NCBI RefSeq assembly: GCF_039994875.1
Contig: NZ_CP121196.1
Location: forward strand, 3,844,001 to 3,908,000
DNA from: Telmatobacter sp. DSM 110680
GTDB taxonomy: Bacteria; Acidobacteriota; Terriglobia; Terriglobales; Acidobacteriaceae
Direction of reading: 5' to 3'
DNA: 64,000 nt
Part shown: positions 52,770-62,300 of the stretch, one piece after another
Numbering within the stretch: the first letter of the stretch is position 1
How the letters are laid out: each line of letters opens with the position of its first letter
Notes under the pieces: model-generated
Told to the model about the DNA's origin: nothing
The model's database searches: none
The model's input: the letters and a program-made list of their open reading frames with translations, nothing else
Position numbers and translations under genes: made by a program

Positions 52770-53903
52770 ATGGCCACTCAACTTACCTTCGTACGGTTCG
52801 CATGGAGGAACTTGTGGCGGAGGCGACTGCGGACTCTGCTGACGCTGGCAGGAATTGGCATGGCAATGGGCGCATTCGTTGGCCTCGTAGGCTTCTCGCG
52901 TTCCTTCGAGCAGGCGTGGCGACAGATGTATTCAAGCGGCGGCACCGACATTGCCGTGGTCGCGCAGACTTTTTTGAATACGTCGGTTGATCAGTCTTTG
53001 AGCGGGACTTTGCGCAAAATGCCCATCGTTGCCGATGCCGCGCCAATGTCATTCAGCTTTCTTGCACTCACGACGGACTTGAACGCTCTGTCTTATGGCT
53101 GGGGCTCAGACACGTTTGAGTTTTCAGCGATATCGATGGTCGCGGGCAGACGCTTTCGTGACGGCCAGCCAGAGATCATTCTTGGCGAACTGCTGGCAGA
53201 CAGCACTAAAAAGCATGTCGGCGACACGCTTGAAATACAAGGGTCGAGCTTTAAAGTCGTCGGCGTGTTTCATGGCAATAACGCGCTGGAGGCGGGTGCC
53301 GTGATCATGCCGCTTGACCAGATGCAGAAATTGAGCAGCCTCGAAGGCAAGGTAACCGCCATCCACGTCCGGCTCAAGCCGGCACCCGCCGGTGAATCGG
53401 CAGAGCACTATATCGCGCGAGCCAAAGCGCAGATTGAGGCAGCGCTACCCGGACTTCGGGCCGTGCCCGCTGCCGAGCGTGCCAGCAATAACCAGTTTGT
53501 GCAGCTGGCTCACGCGATGGCGTGGGGAACTTCTTCGATTGCCTTGCTGATTGGCATTCTGGGAATCGCAAATACGATGGCGATGTCGGTTTTCGAACGC
53601 ACGCGCGAAATTGGTATTCTGCGGGCGCTTGGATGGAATAGCCGCCGGGTACTCCTACTGATCCAGATTGAAGCAGCCGCACTCGGCTTAGCCGGAGGCA
53701 TTCTTGGGATCGGATTTGGATTCCTCGCTCTGAAAGTACTGTCGCGTCTTCCCCAGACGGCGAGCGTGGTTGCTGCCACGTTTTCTATCCCGATTCTGGT
53801 GGAGTCACTGGCCATCGCAGTCTTGGCTGGCCTCATCGCAGGGATCATTCCCTCCTGGCGAGGTGCACGGCTGTCGCCCGTCGAGGCACTTCGCTATGAC
53901 TAA
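52770..53903 (+). CDS. FtsX/MacB-type ABC transporter permease
   Basis: 377 residues. It opens VRFAWRNLWRRRLRTLLTLAGIGMAMGAFVGLVGFSRSFE, the typical first membrane helix (about 18-40). A periplasmic MacB-like domain (about 45-245) and three C-terminal helices (about 250-275, 300-325, 340-365) follow, with the FtsX pattern NTMAMSVFERTREIGILRALGW. The last residues IIPSWRGARLSPVEALRYD are characteristic. Such permeases do not import small solutes but drive lipoprotein release or mechanical export. Operon with the ATPase and LolA-like genes (8- and 4-nt overlaps). Confidence 0.9.
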   Translation: MATQLTFVRFAWRNLWRRRLRTLLTLAGIGMAMGAFVGLVGFSRSFEQAWRQMYSSGGTDIAVVAQTFLNTSVDQSLSGTLRKMPIVADAAPMSFSFLALTTDLNALSYGWGSDTFEFSAISMVAGRRFRDGQPEIILGELLADSTKKHVGDTLEIQGSSFKVVGVFHGNNALEAGAVIMPLDQMQKLSSLEGKVTAIHVRLKPAPAGESAEHYIARAKAQIEAALPGLRAVPAAERASNNQFVQLAHAMAWGTSSIALLIGILGIANTMAMSVFERTREIGILRALGWNSRRVLLLIQIEAAALGLAGGILGIGFGFLALKVLSRLPQTASVVAATFSIPILVESLAIAVLAGLIAGIIPSWRGARLSPVEALRYD

Positions 53904-54555
53904 TCCGCAACTCGAATTGCGCTCGGTCACGAAGCATTACGATGATGGGCGTGTTGAAGCGTTGCGTGGCGTGGACATGATCGTAGACTCAGGAGAATTC
54001 GTCACGATCAGCGGGCCCAGCGGAAGCGGCAAATCGACGATCCTGCATTTATTGGGAGGACTTGACACGCCGACAACGGGCACGGTCCTGTTTCAGAATT
54101 CGCCTCTCGGTGGCGCATCGGACACAGATCTGTACCGTTCCCGGCATATTGGATTCATATTTCAGGCGTTTCATCTGATGCCGACACTGAGCGCGCTGGA
54201 GAACGTGCAGGTGCCCATGATGGCTGTCAAAGGAGCCAACCACCATGCGGAGCGCGCCGAGTCGCTGCTACGCGGAGTTGGGATGCAAGACCGGCTGCAT
54301 CATTTTCCCAACGAACTCTCCGCCGGCGAACGGCAACGCGTTGCGATTGCACGGGCACTCGCAAACTCTCCCAGCATCCTGCTTGCTGACGAGCCAACCG
54401 GGAATCTTGATACAGAGAATTCCGCGCGCATCATGAGGATTCTTACCGGCATCCAGGAAGAACGCGGGATGACCTTGATTGTCGTGACCCACGAGAACGA
54501 CATCGCCAATTCCGCGCCCCGACACATTCGCATCCGCGACGGCAGGATCGAATGA
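53896..54555 (+). CDS. LolD/MacB-type ABC transporter ATPase
   Basis: 219 residues from the ATG at 53896, which overlaps the permease stop by 8 nt; an open frame to 53770 lies within the permease and is not family sequence. Walker A GPSGSGKST (about 40-48), signature LSAGERQRVAIARAL (about 142), Walker B ILLADEPTGNLD and the switch histidine in VVTHEND. The Q-loop context HIGFIFQAFHLMPTLSALENVQVPM is that of the LolD/MacB/FtsE group. Partner of the preceding FtsX-like permease. Confidence 0.92.
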   Translation: MTNPQLELRSVTKHYDDGRVEALRGVDMIVDSGEFVTISGPSGSGKSTILHLLGGLDTPTTGTVLFQNSPLGGASDTDLYRSRHIGFIFQAFHLMPTLSALENVQVPMMAVKGANHHAERAESLLRGVGMQDRLHHFPNELSAGERQRVAIARALANSPSILLADEPTGNLDTENSARIMRILTGIQEERGMTLIVVTHENDIANSAPRHIRIRDGRIE

Positions 54556-55307
54556 TGAGAATTGGTGGGTTGGCAGTCTTTGCAGCTTTGCTAACCGTCA
54601 CTGCGCACTGCGCCGACGTGCGCGCCGTGCTGGCGGAACCTCGCAAGCAAATTGAAACCGCCGACTATCGCATCGTCGGCCGGATTGTTCGCGTCGATGC
54701 CAATGGCACGCGTACAAATCTCGCAGTCAACGTAAAGGCTCACTGGTTCACCGGAGCTCTACACATCGTTCTCGATGTAACGTCTCCTCAGCCCTCCCGA
54801 TTTCGCTTGCTGATGGAGATGCGACCCGACGGTCGTGTGTCGATGAAGATTGCTCATCCCGGCGACAAGGAGTTCACCGGCCTTCCCTTTGAGCAATGGA
54901 ATGGGGGTCCGTTCGGCCCGAGTTTCAGCTACGAAGATTTTCTAAATCCTGAGTTGTATTGGCCGGGCCAATCCTTGGAGAAAGCAAAGTACGGAGCGCG
55001 CGATTGCGATTTGTTGACCAGCACTCCGGGCCCGGACGATCGAACTCACTACGCGAAAGTGCAAACATGGCTCGACCACACGATTGCTTTCCCTGTTCAT
55101 GCCGAAAAGACGCTGAAGGAGTCTGGAGCCGTGAAGGAGTTTTCGTTTATCGGGCTGCGGCGGGAAGGTGGCGTCTGGTCCGCAAGCCAGATTGAAGGTA
55201 AGATGCGCGGTGAGCGCGGATCAACTCTATTTCTACTGGAGCGAGGAAGTGCGAAGGCGAATCTCAAGCCGGAGGACTTCCGCGGCGAAAGTCTCCTGAA
55301 GTTTTAG
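54552..55307 (+). CDS. LolA-like outer-membrane lipoprotein-sorting protein
   Basis: 251 residues with a signal peptide (about 1-20, cleavage near AHC/ADV; the cysteine at 20 leaves lipoprotein processing possible). The mature part is a beta-rich LolA/LppX-type fold: KQIETADYRIVGRIVRVDANGTRTNLAVNVKAHWF and FRLLMEMRPDGRVSMKIAHPGDK. The C-terminal motif GKMRGERGSTLFLLERGSAKANLKPEDFRGE is present. With the LolCDE-like ABC pair it suggests lipid or lipoprotein transport across the periplasm. Part of its 3' end is repeated as a relic at 56328-56493. Confidence 0.82.
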   Translation: MMRIGGLAVFAALLTVTAHCADVRAVLAEPRKQIETADYRIVGRIVRVDANGTRTNLAVNVKAHWFTGALHIVLDVTSPQPSRFRLLMEMRPDGRVSMKIAHPGDKEFTGLPFEQWNGGPFGPSFSYEDFLNPELYWPGQSLEKAKYGARDCDLLTSTPGPDDRTHYAKVQTWLDHTIAFPVHAEKTLKESGAVKEFSFIGLRREGGVWSASQIEGKMRGERGSTLFLLERGSAKANLKPEDFRGESLLKF

Positions 55308-55313
55308 TTTGAC

Positions 55314-56324
55314 ATGATGATATTTCTCCTGATCGTTGGCGGCGTTGTCGCGTTGATGGCCCTCGGCTACGCCTATCATGTAGCCGCGTCGCGACGCGAT
55401 CGCCGCCGATTCACGAACACGGGCAGGTGGATTGAACTCGGCGACCGGCGCAAACTCTTCGTAGTTGAGAAAGGAACCGGATCCCTAACCGTCCTCTTCG
55501 ACTCGGGAATCGCCGCAACTCACTTGAACTGGCGCGATATTCAGCAACAGGTTTCCCAGTTCGCGTGCACATTGTCTTACGACCGATTCGGCCTTGGCTG
55601 GAGCAGCGCATCGTACACCGACCGCACACCTGCAAATATCGCACGGGAACTACACGAGGCCCTTCACTTCGCGAACATCAAGCCTCCATATGTACTCGTC
55701 GGACATTCCTTCGGCGGAATGGTAATGCGACGCTTCGCACTTCTCTTCCCCACTGAAGTGATCGGCCTGGTACTTGTTGATCCTATGCGCTGCTGTGAAT
55801 GGCCGCCGATCAATGCCGGCAGGCAATCGACACTCAACCGTGGCGTACGATGCATGCGTTATGCGATTCCCGCAGCGTACGTTGGCCTGGCTCGTCTTGC
55901 CGTCACATCCGCGCTGTGCGGCTCCGGTAACCTTGCTCGCCGCGTAGCAAATGTAAGCGGCGAGGGTGGGCAGTATGTTCTGGGACGCGTAACCGGCGAG
56001 CTAGCCAAGATGCCCCGGGCCATCTGGCCTGTCATTGCGGCGCATTGGTCTCGACCCGATTTTTACAAAGGAATGCAGAGCCATATCGAAGCGGTCCCGC
56101 AGACCGTTCGCGAGATGTGCGATGCCGGGCCCATCGCCGACGTTCCTATCCTCGTGCTCACTCCCGGAAGGTCAACACCCCTCGATCAGGATGAGCTCAA
56201 CCGTATCGGCCCCAATATCCGAGAGGTCATCGCTACTGAAAGCGCGCACTGGATCCATCTCGATCAGCCCCAGTTGGTCGTGCAATCCATTCTTGAGATG
56301 ACCCAAAGACGCTTAGGGATCTGA
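55314..56324 (+). CDS. Membrane-anchored alpha/beta hydrolase
   Basis: 336 residues with an N-terminal membrane anchor (about 1-20). The alpha/beta-hydrolase fold has the nucleophile elbow VGHSFGGMV (Ser about 132), oxyanion-side LFDSGIAATHLNW, and late Asp/His candidates in PILVLTPGRSTPLDQD and ESAHWIHLDQP (His about 312). Substrate unknown; likely a lipid or ester hydrolase. Six bp after the LolA-like gene, so probably in the same transcription unit. The relic copy of the LolA-like gene end starts 4 bp after its stop. Confidence 0.85.
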   Translation: MMIFLLIVGGVVALMALGYAYHVAASRRDRRRFTNTGRWIELGDRRKLFVVEKGTGSLTVLFDSGIAATHLNWRDIQQQVSQFACTLSYDRFGLGWSSASYTDRTPANIARELHEALHFANIKPPYVLVGHSFGGMVMRRFALLFPTEVIGLVLVDPMRCCEWPPINAGRQSTLNRGVRCMRYAIPAAYVGLARLAVTSALCGSGNLARRVANVSGEGGQYVLGRVTGELAKMPRAIWPVIAAHWSRPDFYKGMQSHIEAVPQTVREMCDAGPIADVPILVLTPGRSTPLDQDELNRIGPNIREVIATESAHWIHLDQPQLVVQSILEMTQRRLGI

Positions 56325-56327
56325 CCA

Positions 56328-56493
56328 GTGAAGGAGTCTCCGTTTATCGGCCTGCGCCATAAGGGCGGTCCGCAAGCCAGATTGAAGCAAGATGCGCGGA
56401 CAAGGTGGAACCCTGTTTCTTCTGGAACGAGAAAGCACAAAAGCAAATCTCAAGCCAGCGGACTTCAGGGCAGGAAGTCTTTTGAAGTTCTAA
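56328..56493 (+). pseudogene. Decayed duplicate of the 3' end of the LolA-like gene
   Basis: This stretch repeats 55131-55307 base for base over long runs, starting GTGAAGGAGT and ending at the same stop-codon position (TAA replacing TAG). Read in three successive frames it gives VKESPFIGLRHKGG, then ASQIE, then KMRGQGGTLFLLERESTKAN and LKPADFRAGSLLKF. The parent has KMRGERGSTLFLLERGSAKA and LKPEDFRGESLLKF. At least two frameshifting deletions separate the pieces. It is therefore a relic of a tandem duplication, with the hydrolase gene now between the copies. Confidence 0.88.
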
Positions 56494-56603
56494 TCGGCCA
56501 CGATATATTCGTTCACTTGCAGAGCGGTGGGGGAAACGCTTAGATTTCAGACGTTACCCGGAGAGGAGATTTCCTCCGCAGCTGTTCATTAGAAAGGATC
56601 TGC

Positions 56604-57539
56604 ATGGATCGCCGTACATTTTTATCTGCGTCATCTGCTGCTGCAATTACTACCGCACTTCATCCCGGTCTCGGATTTGGCGAGCCGGACCTGCCGAGCC
56701 TGAAACCAATGGAACTAGGCCTGCTGGTGAGCCCTTACGGAGATGCAGAAGCGACCATCAAGCGCGTTCATGATATGGGGTTCAGCAATTGCTTCCTATC
56801 CCTCGATGGCTACATCAATAAATTTACGACGGAGGCGGCGAAGGAGATCGGCGATCTGCTGGGGAAATACCAGTTGGTTGCAACCACGGTTGAGGTAGTG
56901 GGCCCCGGGCCTCTCGAATGGAATTTCCTGCAAGGGCCCGCCACCATCGGCGTGGTGCCTCCAAAGACGCGTGCAGCCCGCATCGATGCATTGCGACAGG
57001 TTTCAGATTTTGCGAAGCTGCTCGCCATCCCCCAGGTGCAGACGCACTGTGGATTCATTCCCGAGGATCCAATGGACGCCCTTTATCCGCAGGCGGTTGA
57101 GGCTATTCGTAAAGTCGCGGAACATTGCCACGGCAACGGCCAGCATTTTCTGATGGAGACGGGACAGGAGACGCCGACTACGATGTCGCGCGTGATTCGG
57201 GATGCAAATTTGCCGAATCTCGCGGTGGGGCTGGATACTGCAAACCTGATTCTTTATGGGAAGGCTAATCCGGTGGATGCGGTAGATATCCTCGGCAAGC
57301 ACGTGCGCAGCGTGCATGCAAAAGACGGCAAGTGGCCGACCGATCCGAGCAAGCTTGGTGAAGAAGTCATGATCGGCAAGGGCTTGGTGGATTTCAAGAC
57401 GGTGTTTACCAAGTTGCACAAGCTTGGCTATACAGGCGCGATCACTATTGAGCGGGAGACATCGGGTCCGCAGCAGGTTGAAGATGTAAAGAACGAGAAG
57501 CTTTATCTGCAGAAGATACTGGATGAAGTGATGGCCTGA
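56604..57539 (+). CDS. Exported sugar phosphate isomerase/epimerase-like protein
   Basis: 311 residues with a twin-arginine-type signal (MDRRTFLSASSAAAITTAL, about 1-25) and an AP-endonuclease-2/xylose-isomerase-like TIM barrel. Metal-ligand candidates are in FLMETGQETP (Glu), AVGLDTANLI (Asp), VRSVHAKDGKW (His) and GAITIERETSG (Glu). Family members isomerise or epimerise sugars or inositols; the exact substrate is unknown. It is 65 bp upstream of an oxidoreductase gene that also has a Tat-type signal, so the two may form a periplasmic sugar pathway. Confidence 0.85.
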   Translation: MDRRTFLSASSAAAITTALHPGLGFGEPDLPSLKPMELGLLVSPYGDAEATIKRVHDMGFSNCFLSLDGYINKFTTEAAKEIGDLLGKYQLVATTVEVVGPGPLEWNFLQGPATIGVVPPKTRAARIDALRQVSDFAKLLAIPQVQTHCGFIPEDPMDALYPQAVEAIRKVAEHCHGNGQHFLMETGQETPTTMSRVIRDANLPNLAVGLDTANLILYGKANPVDAVDILGKHVRSVHAKDGKWPTDPSKLGEEVMIGKGLVDFKTVFTKLHKLGYTGAITIERETSGPQQVEDVKNEKLYLQKILDEVMA

Positions 57540-57604
57540 CGCGAGTTGCCTGCCCAACCAAACATGCACGAAAAATCGAAATTTATTTAAGAACGCGAGG
57601 ACAC

Positions 57605-58876
57605 ATGAATCGTCGGGAGTTTTTGCAGACAGGATCGGGGGTTGTTTCAGGCATGCTTTTGCTCAATCCACGGACGGCTTTCGGATATGAGGCGAATTCG
57701 GCGGTGCGACACGGTTTGCTGGGATGCGGCAACCGCGGCACTGGCGTCGCCACGTCGTTTGCAAAAAATACTTCTGCACGAATCGTCGCGTTAGCGGATA
57801 TCTTTCCAGATAACCTCGCTGCCGGGCGCGAACACTTCAACAAGGTAAATGAAGGTCTCGGACAGCCTGCGATCGACGGCAAACTTCTCTTCAAAGGGCC
57901 ACATGCGTTTGAGCAACTGGCGGCCTCACCCGATGTAGACCTGATTCAAATTTCGACGCCGCCGTTCTTCCACGTTCAGCATCTTGAGACGGCTGTTGCT
58001 TCAGGAAAACACGTCTATTGTGAGAAGCCGGTGGGTATCGATGTCGCACAGGCAAAGCACGCGCTGGAGATTGCTAAACGCGTCAAATCAAATCAGAGTG
58101 TCGATATTGGTTTTCAGTGTCGCAATGCCCCGCCAATCGCAGCTCTGGCTGAAAAGATCAAAGCCGATGCGCTAGGCAAGATCGCCACCGTTTCAGGCAA
58201 CTACAACGCTCCTGCGTCAACGGAGAAAAAGCGCGAGGGCGAGGGTAAAGACGAATACCGACTGCGCAACTGGCTCTGGGATCGAGTGCTCTCGGGAGAC
58301 ATCCTGGTTGAGCAGAATATTCACATCATCGATTTGTGCAACTGGATGCTAGGCGCTCATCCGTTGAAGGCAACGGCAACGGGCGGCCGCAATGTACTTA
58401 CGCATTTCGGCGATTGCTGGGATAACTATCAGGTTGACTTCACATATCCGAACGATGTGCACTTCTCATTTGCCTCGACACAATTCGGATCAGACAATGT
58501 ATTCGACGCGGGACTGAAGTTATTTGGCGCGAGTGGTTCAGCGACATGCCCATACTCCGGTCCTATCGCGATTACGGGCGCGAACGCATGGACATACCAG
58601 GATTCCGCAGCGACGGCACCGGGCTCGGGAAAATTCGCAGCCAATGGCGCTTTCCTCGATAATCTCGAGTTTGCTGACCGCGATAAGGAGAGAACTTTTA
58701 TCGCAAGCATTGTGTCCGGTCCCGTTCACAACCAAATAGCAGAGGGTGTGCAGACCGCGTTGAGTTGCATGCTAGGTCGCATGGCTGGCTACCAGAAGCG
58801 CGAGGTGACCTGGGAAGATCTGCTGGCCCACGGCGAGCATTATGAACTCGGCTTTAGCGTGGATCAATTTGCGTGA
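57605..58876 (+). CDS. Exported Gfo/Idh/MocA-family oxidoreductase
   Basis: 423 residues with a Tat-type N-terminus (MNRREFLQTGSGVVSGMLL, about 1-30). The Rossmann domain has HGLLGCGNRGTGVATSF and the family lysine in VYCEKPVGIDVAQAKHAL (Lys about 142). The C-terminal alpha/beta domain has DILVEQNIHIIDLCNWML with the likely catalytic His. NAD(P)-dependent sugar or inositol dehydrogenase type; Tat export of pre-folded, cofactor-bound enzyme fits. Substrate unknown. Confidence 0.88.
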   Translation: MNRREFLQTGSGVVSGMLLLNPRTAFGYEANSAVRHGLLGCGNRGTGVATSFAKNTSARIVALADIFPDNLAAGREHFNKVNEGLGQPAIDGKLLFKGPHAFEQLAASPDVDLIQISTPPFFHVQHLETAVASGKHVYCEKPVGIDVAQAKHALEIAKRVKSNQSVDIGFQCRNAPPIAALAEKIKADALGKIATVSGNYNAPASTEKKREGEGKDEYRLRNWLWDRVLSGDILVEQNIHIIDLCNWMLGAHPLKATATGGRNVLTHFGDCWDNYQVDFTYPNDVHFSFASTQFGSDNVFDAGLKLFGASGSATCPYSGPIAITGANAWTYQDSAATAPGSGKFAANGAFLDNLEFADRDKERTFIASIVSGPVHNQIAEGVQTALSCMLGRMAGYQKREVTWEDLLAHGEHYELGFSVDQFA

Positions 58877-59305
58877 GATGGGGGAGTTGCAGCATTAAGT
58901 GGGCGATCAGGTTAGTCGACCGAACAAACCCTCTAGCCTACTTATGCAAAACGAAATGTAATTTGAATGCAATTTCTTGAATAAGTTTGATCAACTGAAT
59001 GGGTGTTTTGACCCATAAGTACAATTTATTTCTTTAGTTGAAATTAGTTGTACAAAGTGTTCTTTTTGAACGCTTTTTCCTCACGTCGTTTTACAATCAC
59101 ACCAACTTAAAGCTGAGCGTCCGCATCACAGCAAGCGGGGTGGTGTGCATTAAATCAATGTGGACCAATGTAAGCAAGTCTGGTACTCCATGGGCCCCCA
59201 ATCGGGATAGCGGTTTTCGCCGATTTGACGAACAACTGAAGTTCCTGACGTAGGTTGTCTGCTTGCCTCAACGATTGATTTAAGCCGTCTGACATTGGAG
59301 TTGCC
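58877..59305 (+). other. 429-bp AT-rich intergenic region before the large secreted glycosidase-like gene
   Basis: Noticeably AT-rich between about 58930 and 59100, with a palindrome TTGTACAA (59048-59055) and several short TTGAA/TACAA motifs. I tested it by eye for a c-di-GMP-I riboswitch, which often precedes such genes, and found no matching core. No gene is evident. Confidence 0.45.
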
Positions 59306-62300
59306 ATGACACGCACACTTTTTCCCAACCGGAACTGCGCCCTCACATATAAACCACTACGTCAACCACTGCGGTTTGCGAAATCAATATGCTTGAGCAG
59401 CAGTCGGCTTCGGCGCGCCTTCACCATTGCGGGACTGGGTGTGATGTCTTCCGCGATGTGCCTGGCGGCATCAGTTTCGCCGACTAGTTATAGCTGGGCT
59501 TCGGTGGCTGTGGGAAGCAAAGGCGCGCAAAAGGTTGTCACGCTTACTAATAATGGAACGACAACTCTGACCATCAGCAGCATCACGCTCACGGGTGCGA
59601 ACGCCCAAGATTATGCGATTAGTTTGAAGACCTGCGGTACGAGTTTGGCAGTTGCGGCGAGTTGCACTGCAGGCATCGTCTTCGCCCCTACGGTGAGCGG
59701 TACTCGCACCGCCACACTGAATTTCAATGACAGCGCCAGCCCCAGTCCGCAAACCGTCGCACTTTCGGGATTAGGTACCGGTGGGACAAATGGAGGGGCC
59801 AGCGCTTCCGTGAGCCCGTCAACTTTGAGTTGGGTGTCGGTAACGGTCGGCAATAAAGGCGCAGCGAAGGCGGCTACCCTGACCAACGGTGGCACCACTT
59901 CGATAACCATCAGCAGCATTACGTTGTCAGGTGCCAATCCGGGCGACTATCAAATATCCAGCAAGACATGCGGAAGCAGTCTCGCCGCGGGAGCAAGTTG
60001 CACTGCAAGCGTCGCTTTTGCACCCATCACGAGCGGTACATTGACGGCGACTCTCAACTTCACTGACTCTGCAACAAATTCCCCGCAGTCCGTCGCGCTC
60101 TCTGGATACGCGCCGGGGGGGACGAGCGGGAGCGCCTCGGTGAGCCCATCGTCCCTTTCATTCGGTTCGGTGAATGTGGGCTCAACCAGCGCGGCCCAGT
60201 CTTCCACGCTCACCAACGGCACTAGCTCTTCGATCACGATCAGCGGCGTCTCGCTTACCGGCACGAATCCTGGTGACTTTATCATTTCTGCCAAGGCTTG
60301 CGGTTCAACCCTTGCTGCTTCGGCAAGCTGCGGGGTGTCGGTCGAATTCAAGCCGACAACCACCGGAACGCGCTCAGCCACACTTACCATTTCTGATTCA
60401 GCGACCAATAGTCCGCAGACCGTTGCGTTGTCCGGAACAGGCGGTAGCACTTCGGGTGGCAGTGTGACCGTGTCGCCTTCGGCGATCGGCTTCCCTGGCA
60501 CCGCCGTTGGATCGACTAGCACAGCCCAGTTAGCGACCTTGAGCAATGGCACGAATTCATCCATCACCATCAGCGGCGTTACCCTCGGCGGGGCCAACGC
60601 CGGGGACTTTTCCATCAGTAGCAAGACATGCGGCACCAGCCTCGCAGCCTCAGCAAGCTGCTCGGCGAGTGTCGTCTTCAAGCCAACTGCGAGCGGAACG
60701 CGCACGGCAACGCTATCCTTCGCGGATTCGGGCAGCGGAAGTCCGCAAGTCGTAACCCTGTCAGGATCGGGTCCATCCTCGAGCTTCACAATTGCTCCGA
60801 CCAGCCCTGATGTGATCGTCAACGATGTGGTTCAATTCTCCGCTACAACCAACGTGACGTGGTCCGCCTCCTGCGGCTCAATTTCGAGCACTTCGGGAAT
60901 CTACACCGCGCCTTCTAATACCGGATCCTGCACCGTGACGGCAACAGAGGTCGGCGGCAGCGCCACAGTCTCCACGTCCGCCAAAATTGTTGCCAAACCA
61001 ACTTCCGGTACGCTTGGCATATATCCCACCACCGCAGCAGTCTTCGCCGGGTCGACTCAGATCTTCCAGGGTCAACTTTCAAGCGTGCCAGATGGAAATT
61101 CGCTAACCTTCAGCGTTGACGGTATCGTGGGCGGAAACGGATCGGTGGGAACGATCACCAACGAAGGTGTGTATACGGCGCCCTCGTCTGCGGGTAAGCA
61201 CACCGTTACGGTTCGGGACAACTCACTCGGTAGCAGCGTGAGCGGATCGGCGACAGTATTCACGAACGTGGCGGTGGACTTTGGCTCGCGCTCCTCAGCC
61301 CTGCATCAGATCCCGTCCCACTTCTTCGGTGCAGAGCGCATCAACTCGATGCATAACACGGCGGATCTCGATCTGATCAAGGCAGGCGGCTTCAATTACG
61401 CCCGCCTGTATGCCGGAATGGCCCAGAGCTTCCCCACCAGCTCAAGTTCTAACTTTAACGGAATCGACGGAACGATCCGGTTCATATCGGGTGGCGGTAT
61501 GCACATCATGCTTCAGGTCTATCAGACTCCACCCTTTTTGCAGCCCAGTCCCAATCCATGCGGCACAGGACAGAATGGTAACAACGTCTATCCAACAAAC
61601 GTGAACACTTGGGCTCAACTCGCCGCACAACTCGTCAAGCACATGGACGAAACATTTCCGGGTGTCGTGACTGATTACGAAATCTGGAACGAGCCGAACA
61701 CCACCGCTCTCTGTCACGCACCGAATGGCGACAATCTCAGTGCCTATCTCGCCCTGTACAAGGCAGCGGCACCGTTGATGCGCGCTCAGATCGCAGCTGA
61801 CAAGTCAACCGCACGTGTCGGCGGACCCGCAACCGCAGGTATGCAATCCGGATGGGTGAGCGCAATGCTTGCGGATCCGGTGATCTCCCAGAACATCGAC
61901 TTCTTGAGTTACCACGACTACATGTTTTCAAGTTCAGAGTTGGGCGCTCAGTGGAACACCTACAACAGCGCGACGTCGGTCTACCAAAAGACGCAAAACA
62001 CCGGCAACGGACCTCTGCAGGTCTACAACTATGCCACGCGCCTTGTCGCAGCGGGAAAACAGCCACAGGGTAAAAACCTGCCCATCTACAACACGGAATA
62101 CAACCTGAATTGGGATTATTCCCACAACTGCTGCCAGAATGATCCCACCTACTCGCCAGTCTGGAACGCAATGTACATTTCAGATGTCCTGAACTCGGTC
62201 TACGCCGGTGCTCCCAATACACCGCAGCATATGGTGTACTTCGCAGCCACCGCACCGCCCTTCTGCCTGGTCGGCCAGATCGATGCCAACATGGATTGCA

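Noticed and set aside
59130..59305. Possible c-di-GMP riboswitch ahead of the secreted glycosidase-like gene
   Set aside because: The conserved aptamer core and tetraloop-receptor sequences are absent.
59465..60780. Direct DNA repeats that could be a mobile or CRISPR-like array
   Set aside because: They are four in-frame protein-domain repeats of about 320 bp with diverged sequence, explained by the choice-of-anchor-D domains.
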